In this document: piece by piece, positions 1-10,325 of the stretch | How the letters are laid out: every line of letters starts with the position of its first letter | Numbering within the stretch: the stretch's first letter is position 1 | Assembly (NCBI GenBank): GCA_003697105.1 | Contig: RFFQ01000013.1 | Location: 17,902-81,901 of the forward strand | DNA from: Gemmatimonadota bacterium | GTDB taxonomy: Bacteria; 4572-55; J002 | Length of the DNA stretch: 64,000 nucleotides | Reading direction: 5' to 3' | The notes under the pieces: generated by a model | Database searches by the model: none | What the model saw: only the letters and a program-made list of their open reading frames with translations | Told to the model about the DNA's origin: nothing | Made by a program: the position numbers and the translations under genes

Positions 1-36
1 ATCAACACAATCTGGAGGAAGAAGAATAAAATCGTA

Positions 37-240
37 TCAATTAAGGTACAATGATTTGATACTGTTCCACGTAGCATCTGCAGATGTTTGACCCGGCTGA
101 AGAGAATCTCGGGCGTCTAATTGGATCGCTTTTACGGAATGTTGCGAATTGGCATACGTTGCGCCAAACAGCACGATAAGCACAACCAGACCGATGATAC
201 TACCGATAATTCGTCTCATGTATATCCTCCGATCATCCAT
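37..240 (-). CDS. small hypothetical protein with one N-terminal hydrophobic segment
   Basis: 67-aa ORF; MRRIIGSIIGLVVLIVLFGATYA looks like a signal/TM segment. Confidence 0.45.
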   Translation of the reverse strand: MDDRRIYMRRIIGSIIGLVVLIVLFGATYANSQHSVKAIQLDARDSLQPGQTSADATWNSIKSLYLN

Positions 241-425
241 TGAGTCGTCTGTTTACACTGATGTAAATCGGATGGAATAGAAAAATGTATGCCACAATAA
301 AAAACCAACACCACCTGATAACCCTAATAAGTTGACAATAAAAGGGTTATACAGATGGTGTTTCTTTTTTTGGAGACAAATTTTAGATGAAAATACCGGA
401 TATTTTTTGCAACATCTATCCCGGT

Positions 426-803
426 CTAGCTGGCGGCGATTTCCGCGTATCCATTGGCATCCAGAAGGGTATCCAGACCACTCGGATCCGCCAATTTCAC
501 TTTGAAAATCCAGCCTTTCCCGTAAGGGTCTTCATTAACCAGTTCCGGGGCATCGTTCAGTTCTTCATTGATTTCCAGAACTTCCCCGCTCACCGGAGAT
601 TTCAGGTCTTCGGCGGCTTTGACGGATTCAATCGAGCCGCACGGTTCATGCGCTTCAACCGTATCACCAATTTCCGGCGCTTCAATAAACACAATATCAC
701 CCAATTCCGTCTGGGCATGGTCGGTAATACCAATGGTAGCAGTATCACCCTCCACCCGCACCCACTCATGGGACTCGGAATATTTGAGATCGGCAGGAAT
801 CAT
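426..803 (-). CDS. gcvH: glycine cleavage system H protein (lipoyl carrier)
   Basis: [20 protein letters not shown]...[45 protein letters not shown]: lipoyl-domain ESVKA motif; start set at MIPADLK inside the longer ORF. Confidence 0.95.
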   Translation of the reverse strand: MIPADLKYSESHEWVRVEGDTATIGITDHAQTELGDIVFIEAPEIGDTVEAHEPCGSIESVKAAEDLKSPVSGEVLEINEELNDAPELVNEDPYGKGWIFKVKLADPSGLDTLLDANGYAEIAAS

Positions 804-962
804 AACACACTCCTTGATTATTGAGGTTGAAAAGAGTAGATTACCACTATCTGAATACAAACGCTACATTTTCAGATAACCCGATAACCGATTACGGTAT
901 CGATTCATATCAATTTTACCAGTAAAAGTCAATACTAAATAGACCCCAATGAGGTGAAACGC

Positions 963-1901
963 ATGACAGCAGAACAGCCCGTAACCGACGTACCAGAATA
1001 CCATAAATCCGGATATATCGCAGTGTTAGGACGTCCCAATGTGGGTAAATCCACCCTGATCAATGCCTTACTCGGAGAGAAAGTCTCTATCGTTTCTCCC
1101 AAGCCCCAAACCACGCGAGATCGGATTCAAGGGATTTTATCATTAGAAGAGGCACAAATTATCTTTTTGGATACACCGGGCATCCACCAGCCCAAGAATA
1201 TGCTCGATGAATACATGGTTAAAGTGGCAAATTATGCCCTACCCGATGCCGATGTGATCCTCTTCCTAGTGGATGTTGCGAACCCGCTGATCGAGGCAGA
1301 TCGTGAGATTGCCCGGCTGATCGAAAAGAAGCGTGAAAACAAACCGGTACTCGTCGGACTCAATAAAATAGACCAACAGACCGACCCAGCTCAAGTGGCA
1401 ACTATCCAGACCGAACTCGCTACGCTCTTACCAGACGCAACATTTCTGCCCCTCTCTGCCACAACCGGTGCCCATCAAGACGAACTCCTGGAGTGGATCA
1501 TCGAAAAACTACCGTACGGACCTCGCTATTACCCGGTGGACATTATCAGTGACCAAAATGACCGGAAATTTGTGGCGGAAATTATTCGGGAAGTCTCGTT
1601 GGAACTGCTCCACCATGAAGTACCCCACGGCATGGCCGTGATTATCGATACCTTCAAAACCCGTGAAAACGGAATGCTCTACATTCAGGGAAAAATATAT
1701 GTAGAACGGGAATCGCACAAACCCATCGTATTGGGCAAAAACGGTTCGATGTTGAAACGAATCGGGCAACGCGCCCGCCAACGGCTAGAAGAAATTTATG
1801 AGCAAAAAATTTATCTGGATTTGCGAGTGAAACCCCGCCACAAATGGCGTAAAAACCCTTCGGACTTGCGTTGGTTTGGTTACGTAACTCGCAAAAAATA
1901 G
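963..1901 (+). CDS. era: GTPase Era, ribosome assembly
   Basis: GRPNVGKSTLINALLGEKVSIVSPKPQTTRDRI, DTPGIH, NKID, C-terminal KH domain; ATG at 963 with upstream GAGGTG. Confidence 0.96.
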   Translation: MTAEQPVTDVPEYHKSGYIAVLGRPNVGKSTLINALLGEKVSIVSPKPQTTRDRIQGILSLEEAQIIFLDTPGIHQPKNMLDEYMVKVANYALPDADVILFLVDVANPLIEADREIARLIEKKRENKPVLVGLNKIDQQTDPAQVATIQTELATLLPDATFLPLSATTGAHQDELLEWIIEKLPYGPRYYPVDIISDQNDRKFVAEIIREVSLELLHHEVPHGMAVIIDTFKTRENGMLYIQGKIYVERESHKPIVLGKNGSMLKRIGQRARQRLEEIYEQKIYLDLRVKPRHKWRKNPSDLRWFGYVTRKK

Positions 1902-1908
1902 GTGTCTC

Positions 1909-3198
1909 ATGCGGATGTATTCAATGTGGCTAGTGTTTATTCTAAGCAGTCTCTCACCGGCGGGATACACGCAACCGGTAATGGAGTGGTCGCCGTCTTT
2001 TTTTGATCTTCGGGTACAAACCTTGACCGAATTTGATACGACTTTAGCGATCTACAACCGGGGCACAGAACCCTTGACGGTCGGAACATCCATCACCTAC
2101 CGGGATTCTACAGATTGGCTGTTCCTACAACCGGACACCCTTTACCTTGCCCCAGCGGATTCGGAGGTAATACGGCTTCAGGTGGAAACCACCGCCTTAC
2201 CACCCGGTCTCTATTATGCCATGCTCAATCTTACTACCAATGACCCGCAGAATCCTGACATCCCAATTCCGGTAATCATGCGCTTGATTAATCATCCCGG
2301 TTGCCAACTGATCCTACCCCATAACGGGCTATTGCAAACCCAACTTCCTCAAGAAGCCGACACGACACTGGACTTTTTCGTACTCAATATCGGAGATGCC
2401 GAATGTATCATCCATGCCACACCCGGTGAGGAGTGGTTAGCCATCAGCCCAGCCACCTTTGAAATACAGCAGGATGCCAGCGAACCACTTTCCGTAACGG
2501 TCAATACACGAGGGCTAAGCGATGGCGAGCATTGGGGGCAGATTGAATTCCGGGACCAAGCGGGCAATTTCTACGGACTGGATGTTCAAGTGACGGTAAC
2601 ACCGGTCTGTTTGCAACCGGTCGTGCACTTAACGCAGGCACAGGCAACCATTAATATCGATCTTTTCCCACCAGAGAGTGGCTATACACCCGTATTGGTG
2701 CGAGTGTGGCAACGCTACGGAGAAAGTGATTGGGAGTTGCGCTATTCCCTACCCATGCAAGATTCATTGCACGTGGAACTGTCTCTGGTACCGGAAAGCC
2801 CGAACTGGTTTCGATTCCAAACGGTCTGTGAAGGTGGCGTGCTCAGTACCTTTTTGGAGCTTGGACCCTTCATTTACCCCAGCACCGTTGGCGCGGTCAT
2901 GGATGGACTCACCATTCCGGCACAGAGCCAGCTATTACCGGCAGTGCCCAACCCCTTCAATCCGGTTACAACCATCCGGTATGAACTGGCCAAAGCTGCC
3001 GCCGTGCGGATCGATATTTATGACTTTAGTGGAAAACACGTGCGGCAATTGGTCAATGGGCTACAAAATGCCGGAGTTTATCACGTGCAATGGGATGGAT
3101 GCAACCAAATGCAGACTGAACTTCCTTCAGGACTCTACTTCTGCCACTGGCAAGCAGGAGCGATTACCGCCGTAAAACCACTGGTACTACTCCGCTAA
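1909..3198 (+). CDS. secreted protein with Ig-like/BACON-type repeats and C-terminal FlgD/T9SS-like sorting tail
   Basis: N-terminal signal peptide; C-terminal PAVPNPFNPVTTIRYELAKAAAVRIDIYDFSGKHVRQLVNG. Confidence 0.75.
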   Translation: MRMYSMWLVFILSSLSPAGYTQPVMEWSPSFFDLRVQTLTEFDTTLAIYNRGTEPLTVGTSITYRDSTDWLFLQPDTLYLAPADSEVIRLQVETTALPPGLYYAMLNLTTNDPQNPDIPIPVIMRLINHPGCQLILPHNGLLQTQLPQEADTTLDFFVLNIGDAECIIHATPGEEWLAISPATFEIQQDASEPLSVTVNTRGLSDGEHWGQIEFRDQAGNFYGLDVQVTVTPVCLQPVVHLTQAQATINIDLFPPESGYTPVLVRVWQRYGESDWELRYSLPMQDSLHVELSLVPESPNWFRFQTVCEGGVLSTFLELGPFIYPSTVGAVMDGLTIPAQSQLLPAVPNPFNPVTTIRYELAKAAAVRIDIYDFSGKHVRQLVNGLQNAGVYHVQWDGCNQMQTELPSGLYFCHWQAGAITAVKPLVLLR

Positions 3199-3211
3199 AT
3201 GGAGGTCAGGC

Positions 3212-5419
3212 ATGAAGTATATCGATCAATTGCGAGAGATGTTGCGCAAAAACATCTCAATGGTGCAGGTGGAGCGCCTGCAACAGCAGTTTATTACGGA
3301 GCTAAAGCTCAACAGTAACCAAATCCAGCAATTACTCGATGGATTGCTCACCATTGCTCGCATGGACCCCGACGCGCGATTGCGGGCAAATGCCCTGCGC
3401 ATCATTGAACTCAGTTTTGAACCGGATGTTTTGCAAGCGTACACCCAACAATGGGTGGATTTCGTGCGGCAGGATTCCAGTTGGCGTGTCCGGCAGATTG
3501 CCGGACGTTTAATTGTCGCCCAACGGTTGACTCCGGATCAACAGGATCAATTGATCCAGCATCTGTCGCATGAATCCCATCCAAGCGTACTACTCGTGTT
3601 GGGGTTATTGCTGGGTGATGCCTTTCTGGAGGATTATCAGTATCATGCAATTGCCCGGTGGTACTATGAGCGGATTACCAACAGCAATCTGCCGCCATTG
3701 GATCCACAAGTGGACCATGCATTTAACCTGATTTTACATTGGATTCCCGATGTGGAACGCCACGTGATCGTCGCGGAAGTCACACAGGATACCGTCACCC
3801 AGTGGTCGGCATTGCATGCACTTGCCCAGCAAATCAATAAGATGGCAGATTCGCATCTTCACCGGCTATTGAAACAGGTGGCAAAAGGACAAATTTATGC
3901 CGATGGGTTGGATGAAATCTTTCATCTGTTTAACAAGATCAGCCATAAATGCAATGACGCTCTGATAGATCACCTGATCGAAGTCGTGCCTTACTACCCC
4001 CGATTTACCCAGTTGTTGCAAAAAAATGCCCGACGATTAACCGCGTCGCAAATTGAGAAGCTCATTTATTTGGCGGAAACAGCAACGGAACCATCCATCC
4101 AACAAGGAATTTACCGGGTTTTCACCCACGCCACATCCCAACTGAACCGGGAACACATCTACCGCCTGCTCTTTTTGCTCAGCGACCCGTTGGAAGAGAG
4201 TCGACAGATATTGCTGGAAGCACTGCGGGCACACGCTTCGCAATTGAACCCAGAACAGACTCGCATCATTGCCCGGCAATTACAACATGACACCAATCCT
4301 TCCCACATCTTTGCAATTTTGCAAACCACACCTCACCCGCTACCACTTACCGAACTATGCCCCCTGCTTGTCGATGCCCCCTTTCAGGATACCCGCGAAC
4401 GGCGAGAGCAAGTGGTGATCTTGCTGGAACGATACCTGACGGAAGTCAATGATGCCCTTCAAACCGGATTAATAACGCAAGCAATAACAGCAACCGAAGA
4501 GTGGCGATTTCAGCGAATCATTCTGATTTTGCAAGGGTTACAGTCCCGGTTGCGTCCGGATGATCTGAGCCGAATTCTCAGCATCCTACTGGAGGACCCC
4601 CAAAATCGGGAGGTCTCACGCCGGATGATCGCCGTGTTGCGGGCACTTCGAGGCGATCCCCCTCCAGAAAAAATCGAATTTTTAATGCACACCTTAGAGC
4701 ATCGCCCTGTTGCCGCCATTCAGCGGGTCGTACTCGATGTGCTCCAAATTTATGCGCGCGCCCTCCGCCCGGATCATTTAAATCGCTTATTAAACCGGAT
4801 TGAGTTTGAAGGCGATCCCCAACGCCAACGAACGGTGCTCACCATTTTGCACATCCGGTTTAGTGCGCTGGAAGCCGGTCAGTTACATAAGATTATTAAA
4901 GCGTGGCAAGGTGGGTTATTTGTGGGGGCGTTGGTCAAAGATGTCATCCGGTTGTTGCGCCGCTGTTCGACACAATTGGATGAATCCCATGTGCAGGTAC
5001 TGTTCCGCATGTATGTGGAAGCCGTTGATGCCAGTTATCTGCGTGATCTATTCAATTTGTTGCAAATGCATACCGCTAAACTAGCGCCTCACAACTTGGA
5101 ATATCTGATTCAAGCGATGAAAGCAAATGATGACCCCCAGCCAGTACGGTTGCTCCAGCGAGCAGTGGAGCAACTTAAGCCAGAACACATTGAGCAGTTG
5201 ATCCAGATTGCCGAATCCAACGCCTCGGCGTTTGCTCGCCAAAATGCCGTTGCGTTGCTTGGGCGGCACGGAAATTTGAATGCGATCCAAGCCCTTGCAA
5301 AAATCCGAAGACACGAACGGTTGCGTCACCCGTTTAAAGCCTCTGAATTGGAAGAAGCCGCCTTTGAAGCCCTTTATGCAATCTACCTCCAGCACCCGGA
5401 TGCCTTTGAGGTTGCCTGA
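3212..5419 (+). CDS. large helical HEAT/armadillo-like repeat protein
   Basis: 735-aa ORF built of recurrent alpha-helical repeats with no catalytic motif seen. Confidence 0.65.
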   Translation: MKYIDQLREMLRKNISMVQVERLQQQFITELKLNSNQIQQLLDGLLTIARMDPDARLRANALRIIELSFEPDVLQAYTQQWVDFVRQDSSWRVRQIAGRLIVAQRLTPDQQDQLIQHLSHESHPSVLLVLGLLLGDAFLEDYQYHAIARWYYERITNSNLPPLDPQVDHAFNLILHWIPDVERHVIVAEVTQDTVTQWSALHALAQQINKMADSHLHRLLKQVAKGQIYADGLDEIFHLFNKISHKCNDALIDHLIEVVPYYPRFTQLLQKNARRLTASQIEKLIYLAETATEPSIQQGIYRVFTHATSQLNREHIYRLLFLLSDPLEESRQILLEALRAHASQLNPEQTRIIARQLQHDTNPSHIFAILQTTPHPLPLTELCPLLVDAPFQDTRERREQVVILLERYLTEVNDALQTGLITQAITATEEWRFQRIILILQGLQSRLRPDDLSRILSILLEDPQNREVSRRMIAVLRALRGDPPPEKIEFLMHTLEHRPVAAIQRVVLDVLQIYARALRPDHLNRLLNRIEFEGDPQRQRTVLTILHIRFSALEAGQLHKIIKAWQGGLFVGALVKDVIRLLRRCSTQLDESHVQVLFRMYVEAVDASYLRDLFNLLQMHTAKLAPHNLEYLIQAMKANDDPQPVRLLQRAVEQLKPEHIEQLIQIAESNASAFARQNAVALLGRHGNLNAIQALAKIRRHERLRHPFKASELEEAAFEALYAIYLQHPDAFEVA

Positions 5420-5439
5420 ATCTTGAAACCCTTTCAATC

Positions 5440-5474
5440 AAAAAGAGCAGGTCTTAAGTGACCTGCTCTTTTTT
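5440..5474. terminator. bidirectional intrinsic terminator between the HEAT-repeat gene and pckA
   Basis: AAAAAGAGCAGGTC-TTAAGT-GACCTGCTCTTTTTT perfect stem with A- and T-tracts. Confidence 0.9.
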
Positions 5475-5501
5475 ACAGCCGTTCATGTGTGGGAGTGGGT
5501 C

Positions 5502-7085
5502 TCACACTTTTGGTCCGGCGTTAATAATGGCTTCGCTGGAGCCAGCTTTATATGTTTCAAAATTTTCATTGAATAAGTTCGCCAGTCGTTTTGCTGCCGC
5601 ATCGTACGCCGCTTTATCTTCCCACGTGTTTTTCGGGTTTAGAATTTCCGCCGGCACATGCGGGCATTCCGTGGGGATATGCAATCCAAACACTGGGTCT
5701 TCTTGCGTGTTCACCTGTGCCAATTCTCCCGAATGAATCGCATCAATGATGGCGCGGGTGTGCTTTAGACTCATCCGGCTGCCGGTACCGTAACCGCCAC
5801 CCGTCCAACCGGTATTGACCAACCACGCATTGGTGTTGTGTTCGCGCATCTTTTGGGCGAGCAGTTCCGCATATTTGCTGGGATGCCAGACTAAAAATGC
5901 CGCGCCAAAGCATGCCGAAAAGGTGGCTTCCGGCTCCGTGATGCCAACTTCTGTACCGGCAACTTTCGCCGTATAACCACTAATAAAGTGATACATGGCT
6001 TGTTCGGGAGTCAACTTGCTAACCGGAGGCAAAACCCCAAAGGCGTCGCAAGTCAGGAAGATAATATTGCGAGGATGTCCTGCCATACACGGAATTTTGG
6101 CATTGGGGACGAATTCAATCGGGTAAGAGGCGCGGGTATTCTGGGTGATCGAAACATCGGCGTAATCAACTTCTCGTGTGTGCGGATCGAACACCACATT
6201 TTCCAGAATCGAACCGTAGCGAATGGCGCTGTAAATCACCGGCTCTTTTTCGGGACTGAGGTCAATACATTTGGCGTAGCAACCCCCTTCAATATTAAAA
6301 ATTCCGTCCGCCGTCCAACAATGTTCATCATCCCCGATCAATTTACGATTGAGGTCGGCTGACAACGTCGTTTTTCCAGTACCGGAGAGACCAAAAAAGA
6401 GGGCGACATCCCCATCATCGCCTTCATTGGCGGAGCAGTGCATGGAGAGCACACCTTGCTTGGGCATAAGATAGTTCATAATGGTGAAAATTCCTTTCTT
6501 CATTTCACCGGCATATTCTGTACCCAAAATGACGAATTCCCCGCGCTCAAAGCTGAGGTCAACACTGGTTTTGGAGGACATATACGTTGTATACCGGTTT
6601 GCTGGAAATTCACCGGAATTGAAGATCACATAATCCGGCTCGCCAAATTCGGCGAGTTGTTCCGGGGTCGGACGGACTAACATATTATACATAAAAAAAG
6701 CGTGGTACGCCCGGGTCGTAATCACCCGCACTTTAATTTGATATTGGGGGTCCCATCCGCCATAACCATCAAACACGTAAACCCGGTCTCGTGTATTTAA
6801 GTAGTCAATTGCCCGTTCGCGATTAATATCAAACGTATGTTCATCAATTTTCATGTTGATACTGCCCCACCAGATGTCATTCGTACTATCGGGATGGTCA
6901 ACGATACGTTTATCCTTAGGGCTGCGACCGGTTTTAGCCCCAGACCGAACCGTCAGCGCCCCAGAACTGGTTAGATATGACCCACGTTCGTATTTCAGAG
7001 CATACTCATATAACACTGTAGGAACGGCATTCCGAATGATTTCCGGTCCCTTGATCCCATATTGCTCAAGTGTAAAATCAGTCAT
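5502..7085 (-). CDS. pckA: phosphoenolpyruvate carboxykinase (ATP)
   Basis: [36 protein letters not shown] motifs; ATG at 7085 with GAGAGGTG upstream. Confidence 0.96.
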   Translation of the reverse strand: MTDFTLEQYGIKGPEIIRNAVPTVLYEYALKYERGSYLTSSGALTVRSGAKTGRSPKDKRIVDHPDSTNDIWWGSINMKIDEHTFDINRERAIDYLNTRDRVYVFDGYGGWDPQYQIKVRVITTRAYHAFFMYNMLVRPTPEQLAEFGEPDYVIFNSGEFPANRYTTYMSSKTSVDLSFERGEFVILGTEYAGEMKKGIFTIMNYLMPKQGVLSMHCSANEGDDGDVALFFGLSGTGKTTLSADLNRKLIGDDEHCWTADGIFNIEGGCYAKCIDLSPEKEPVIYSAIRYGSILENVVFDPHTREVDYADVSITQNTRASYPIEFVPNAKIPCMAGHPRNIIFLTCDAFGVLPPVSKLTPEQAMYHFISGYTAKVAGTEVGITEPEATFSACFGAAFLVWHPSKYAELLAQKMREHNTNAWLVNTGWTGGGYGTGSRMSLKHTRAIIDAIHSGELAQVNTQEDPVFGLHIPTECPHVPAEILNPKNTWEDKAAYDAAAKRLANLFNENFETYKAGSSEAIINAGPKV

Positions 7086-7217
7086 AAACACCTCTCTTAT
7101 GAAATAGATAATAAAAGAATGACAAACGGATTTATTTATGCCTTTAGAGAGAACATCTTACTAATTGCAATACTAAAAGTCAAGCGGATTTTCGCCGGAT
7201 AGAAGGCGGAAAAAGCG

Positions 7218-7246
7218 TTGACATCACCCTAGGGATTTGTTAATGT
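7218..7246 (+). promoter_or_regulatory. sigma70-like promoter upstream of hrcA-grpE
   Basis: TTGACA (7218-7223), 17-nt spacer, TAATGT (7241-7246). Confidence 0.6.
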
Positions 7247-7294
7247 TTGCCCCGATTAACTCCCCCTTATGCCCTTATGTTTCAGTGAGTTTAT

Positions 7295-8320
7295 ATGGCA
7301 CTAACCGAGCGCCAACGGGCGGTATTAAGCGCCCTTATCGATCGCTATATTGAGTCTGCAGAACCGGTGAGTTCCCGGATGTTGGCACGAACAACCACAT
7401 TGAATGTGAGTTCTGCCACGGTCCGCAACACAATGAGCGAACTGGAGGATTTGGGTTATTTGGACCAGCCCCATACCTCCGCCGGACGGATTCCCACAGA
7501 CCGGGCATACCGGCTGTATGTGGAAGAGCTGGTCCACCTGAAAGATGTGGCAACAGCGACTCAAGCACAGATTCGGGAAACAATTGATATTGCCACCAGT
7601 GTGGAAGACGTACTGGATCGTGCTTCACAAGTGTTGAGCCTCATTTGTGAGCAACTGGGAATTGCGCTATCCCCCCATTTTGACGATGGTATTTTTAACG
7701 CACTGGAATTGATCCGCTTAGCCGAGCATCACCTATTGGTCGTATTAACCCTCAAATCCGGCTTAGTACGCACCATCAGTATGGAGCTACGGCTCGACTT
7801 GCCGCCGAGTATCCTGGCGCAAACCTCCCGTCTTCTGAACGAGCGATTGCACGGATTGACCTTACGCGAAATCCGCCACTCGATCAATGACCGGTTGCGG
7901 GATAAAGTCCGTCCAGACTTTCCGCTCCTCGTCCAGATTGTCCAGAATGCCGATCATGTGTTCCAGATGGAGCATGAGGTGCGCATATTTGTAGGCGACC
8001 CGACCCGCCTCATCAACAAACCGGAATTTATGGACCGGGACCATATCGCCGATCTGTTCTGCCTGATGAATCGACGCCACCAGTTGGCAGGATTACTCAA
8101 TACAACCCCCCCTGAAATGAATGACTGGCACATCTCTATCGGTACAGAGCATCAGACCGAAGCCATGTCTAATTACAGTGTGGTCTCTTCGGCGTATCGT
8201 ATCGGGAGTACCTACGGCACCGTAGGTATCATCGGGCCAAAACGGATGCCCTATGCCCGCTTGATCCCGATGGTTCAGTTTACCGCTAGTATTATCGATG
8301 AAATGCTCGCCACCTATTAA
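7295..8320 (+). CDS. hrcA: heat-inducible transcription repressor HrcA
   Basis: LTERQRAVLSALIDRYIESAEPVSSRMLART...SSATVRNTMSELEDLGYLDQPHTSAGRIPTDRAYR. Confidence 0.95.
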   Translation: MALTERQRAVLSALIDRYIESAEPVSSRMLARTTTLNVSSATVRNTMSELEDLGYLDQPHTSAGRIPTDRAYRLYVEELVHLKDVATATQAQIRETIDIATSVEDVLDRASQVLSLICEQLGIALSPHFDDGIFNALELIRLAEHHLLVVLTLKSGLVRTISMELRLDLPPSILAQTSRLLNERLHGLTLREIRHSINDRLRDKVRPDFPLLVQIVQNADHVFQMEHEVRIFVGDPTRLINKPEFMDRDHIADLFCLMNRRHQLAGLLNTTPPEMNDWHISIGTEHQTEAMSNYSVVSSAYRIGSTYGTVGIIGPKRMPYARLIPMVQFTASIIDEMLATY

Positions 8321-8338
8321 CACAACCATGAGGGTTTT

Positions 8339-8992
8339 ATGTACGGACGATTGAAAACAAGGAGAACAGACATGTCACGAAAAGCAATGAAATTGCGTAA
8401 AACAGCAAAACAACGGCGCATCCGCCGTAAAACACGCTACAAACAGCGTAAAGCCCAACAGAGTAGTAAAAGCGCCTTGAGACGATTGCAACAAGCGCAT
8501 CAAGCAGAACTTGAGGAAAAAATGGCTCAAATCCAAGCGCTGCAGAAAAAAGTGGCAGAGCAGCAATACTTGCTCAAACAGGCTCAAGATAAATTTCTGG
8601 AAAAAATGAACGAGTTTGAGAATGCCAACAAGCGCCGGGAACGCGAAAAAGACGAATTTGCAAAAAATGCCAATAAAGATTTGATTCTGGATTTGCTGGA
8701 AGTGATCGATAGCATGGATCGCGCATTTGACAGCGTAGAAGAAACAGAACAAACAAAGCCGATTTTAGATGGCGTCGATAATCTGCACCGCCAATTCATG
8801 CAAAAGCTGGAAAAATACGGTCTCAAACCGATGGAAGACCAGCCCGGCGACCCCTTTGATCCCGAAAAGCATGACGCCATGATGCAACAGGAAAGTGAAT
8901 ACGAACCGGATCATCTGGTGCAAATCTTTCAAAAGGGATATTACCTGAACGATAAAATCATCCGCCATGCCAAAGTAATTGTCTCCAAATAG
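8339..8992 (+). CDS. grpE: nucleotide exchange factor GrpE
   Basis: Coiled coil followed by ...DLLEVIDSMDRAFD...GVDNLHRQFMQKLEKYGLKPMEDQPGDPFDPEKHDAMMQQES; downstream of hrcA. Confidence 0.92.
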   Translation: MYGRLKTRRTDMSRKAMKLRKTAKQRRIRRKTRYKQRKAQQSSKSALRRLQQAHQAELEEKMAQIQALQKKVAEQQYLLKQAQDKFLEKMNEFENANKRREREKDEFAKNANKDLILDLLEVIDSMDRAFDSVEETEQTKPILDGVDNLHRQFMQKLEKYGLKPMEDQPGDPFDPEKHDAMMQQESEYEPDHLVQIFQKGYYLNDKIIRHAKVIVSK

Positions 8993-9015
8993 CACACCCC
9001 TTTACGAATTCTGGC

Positions 9016-9052
9016 ACACCCGATCTACACCGGATGTAGATCGGGTGTTTTT
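9016..9052 (+). terminator. intrinsic terminator after grpE
   Basis: ACACCCGATCTAC-ACCGGAT-GTAGATCGGGTGTTTTT. Confidence 0.88.
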
Positions 9053-9137
9053 CTACAGGAACGACTCTTGCATCCTACCACCGGTTGAACCAAACCCACA
9101 TCAGAGCCATTTCAGTTTACCTCTCCCCAACAACCGA

Positions 9138-10223
9138 ATGACAACGCTCCGCAAAATCATCCACATCGATATGGATGCCTTTTACCCCTCGGTAGAAATC
9201 TTAGACCATCCGGAACTTACCGGCAAACCGGTTATTGTGGGAGGACGCCCCGAACACCGGGGGGTGGTTGCCTCAGCCAACTACGAGGCACGGAAATTTG
9301 GGGTACATTCAGCCATGCCGGCGGCAACTGCCAAGCGATTGTGCCCCCACGCAATATTTATCCCTCCACGCATGAACCGCTACCGCGAAGTCTCCCAGCA
9401 AATCCGTGCGATTTTTGAACAGTACACCCCCCTCATTGAACCCCTCTCCATTGATGAAGCCTATCTGGATGTGACCCACAATTATCAAGAAATCCCATCG
9501 GCGACCCGGATCGCCCAGCGAATCAAAACCCAAGTGCGGGAAGAAACCGGTCTGACCTGCTCCGCGGGTGTCTCTTTCAACAAATTCTTAGCCAAAGTTG
9601 CCTCCGACGAACGGAAGCCAAACGGACTTTCTGTAATTACCCCAGAAGATGCGCCAGCCTTTTTGGAGACTCTACCGGTACGAAAAATTCCCGGAGTGGG
9701 CAACGTCATGCAAGCCAAACTCAAGGAATTGGGCATTGAAATTGGCTACCAACTGCGGGAAAAATCGGAAGCCTTTTTAGTGCAACATTTCGGCAAAGTG
9801 GGCAGTCACCTCTACCAGATCATCCGGGGGAATGACCACCGTCCAGTAGTCACCCACCGGGAACGCAAGTCCATTAGTGTGGAAAACACCTTTCCGGTGG
9901 ATTTGAGCTACGGAGACAAGCTGTTAGCCGAACTACAACAGCTCAGCCAGACCTTGTATCGCCGCATGAACCGGCGGGAACTTTCAGGGCGAACCGTGAC
10001 CCTTAAGGTCAAATTTCATGATTTTCAACAGATTACCCGCGCCACGACCGAAAAACATAATTTTGTCTCGGCGGAGGGCATCTTTCATGCCGCTCGACGG
10101 AAGTTACACTATGTTTGTCAGGTGGAATTTCCGGGTAAAAAAATCCGGTTATTGGGCATCGGAATTTCCAAATTTCATCACGACACCAGTGACCCGCAAC
10201 TGAATTTTTTGCATCTATTGTAA
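9138..10223 (+). CDS. dinB: DNA polymerase IV (Y-family)
   Basis: IIHIDMDAFYPSVEILDHPEL, SIDEAYLDVT, SAGVSFNKFLAKVASDERKPNG; ATG at 9138. Confidence 0.94.
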   Translation: MTTLRKIIHIDMDAFYPSVEILDHPELTGKPVIVGGRPEHRGVVASANYEARKFGVHSAMPAATAKRLCPHAIFIPPRMNRYREVSQQIRAIFEQYTPLIEPLSIDEAYLDVTHNYQEIPSATRIAQRIKTQVREETGLTCSAGVSFNKFLAKVASDERKPNGLSVITPEDAPAFLETLPVRKIPGVGNVMQAKLKELGIEIGYQLREKSEAFLVQHFGKVGSHLYQIIRGNDHRPVVTHRERKSISVENTFPVDLSYGDKLLAELQQLSQTLYRRMNRRELSGRTVTLKVKFHDFQQITRATTEKHNFVSAEGIFHAARRKLHYVCQVEFPGKKIRLLGIGISKFHHDTSDPQLNFLHLL

Positions 10224-10325
10224 TCCCCCACGAAATCCTTGATTTTAGACCGGCATATCGGTTATGATAAGCTCACTTCAACCCCCACGGCATTAATTCT
10301 TTCCGCATTCAATCCGGAGGCATTC

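Noticed and set aside
387-824. 145-aa plus-strand ORF
   Set aside because: Antisense of gcvH.
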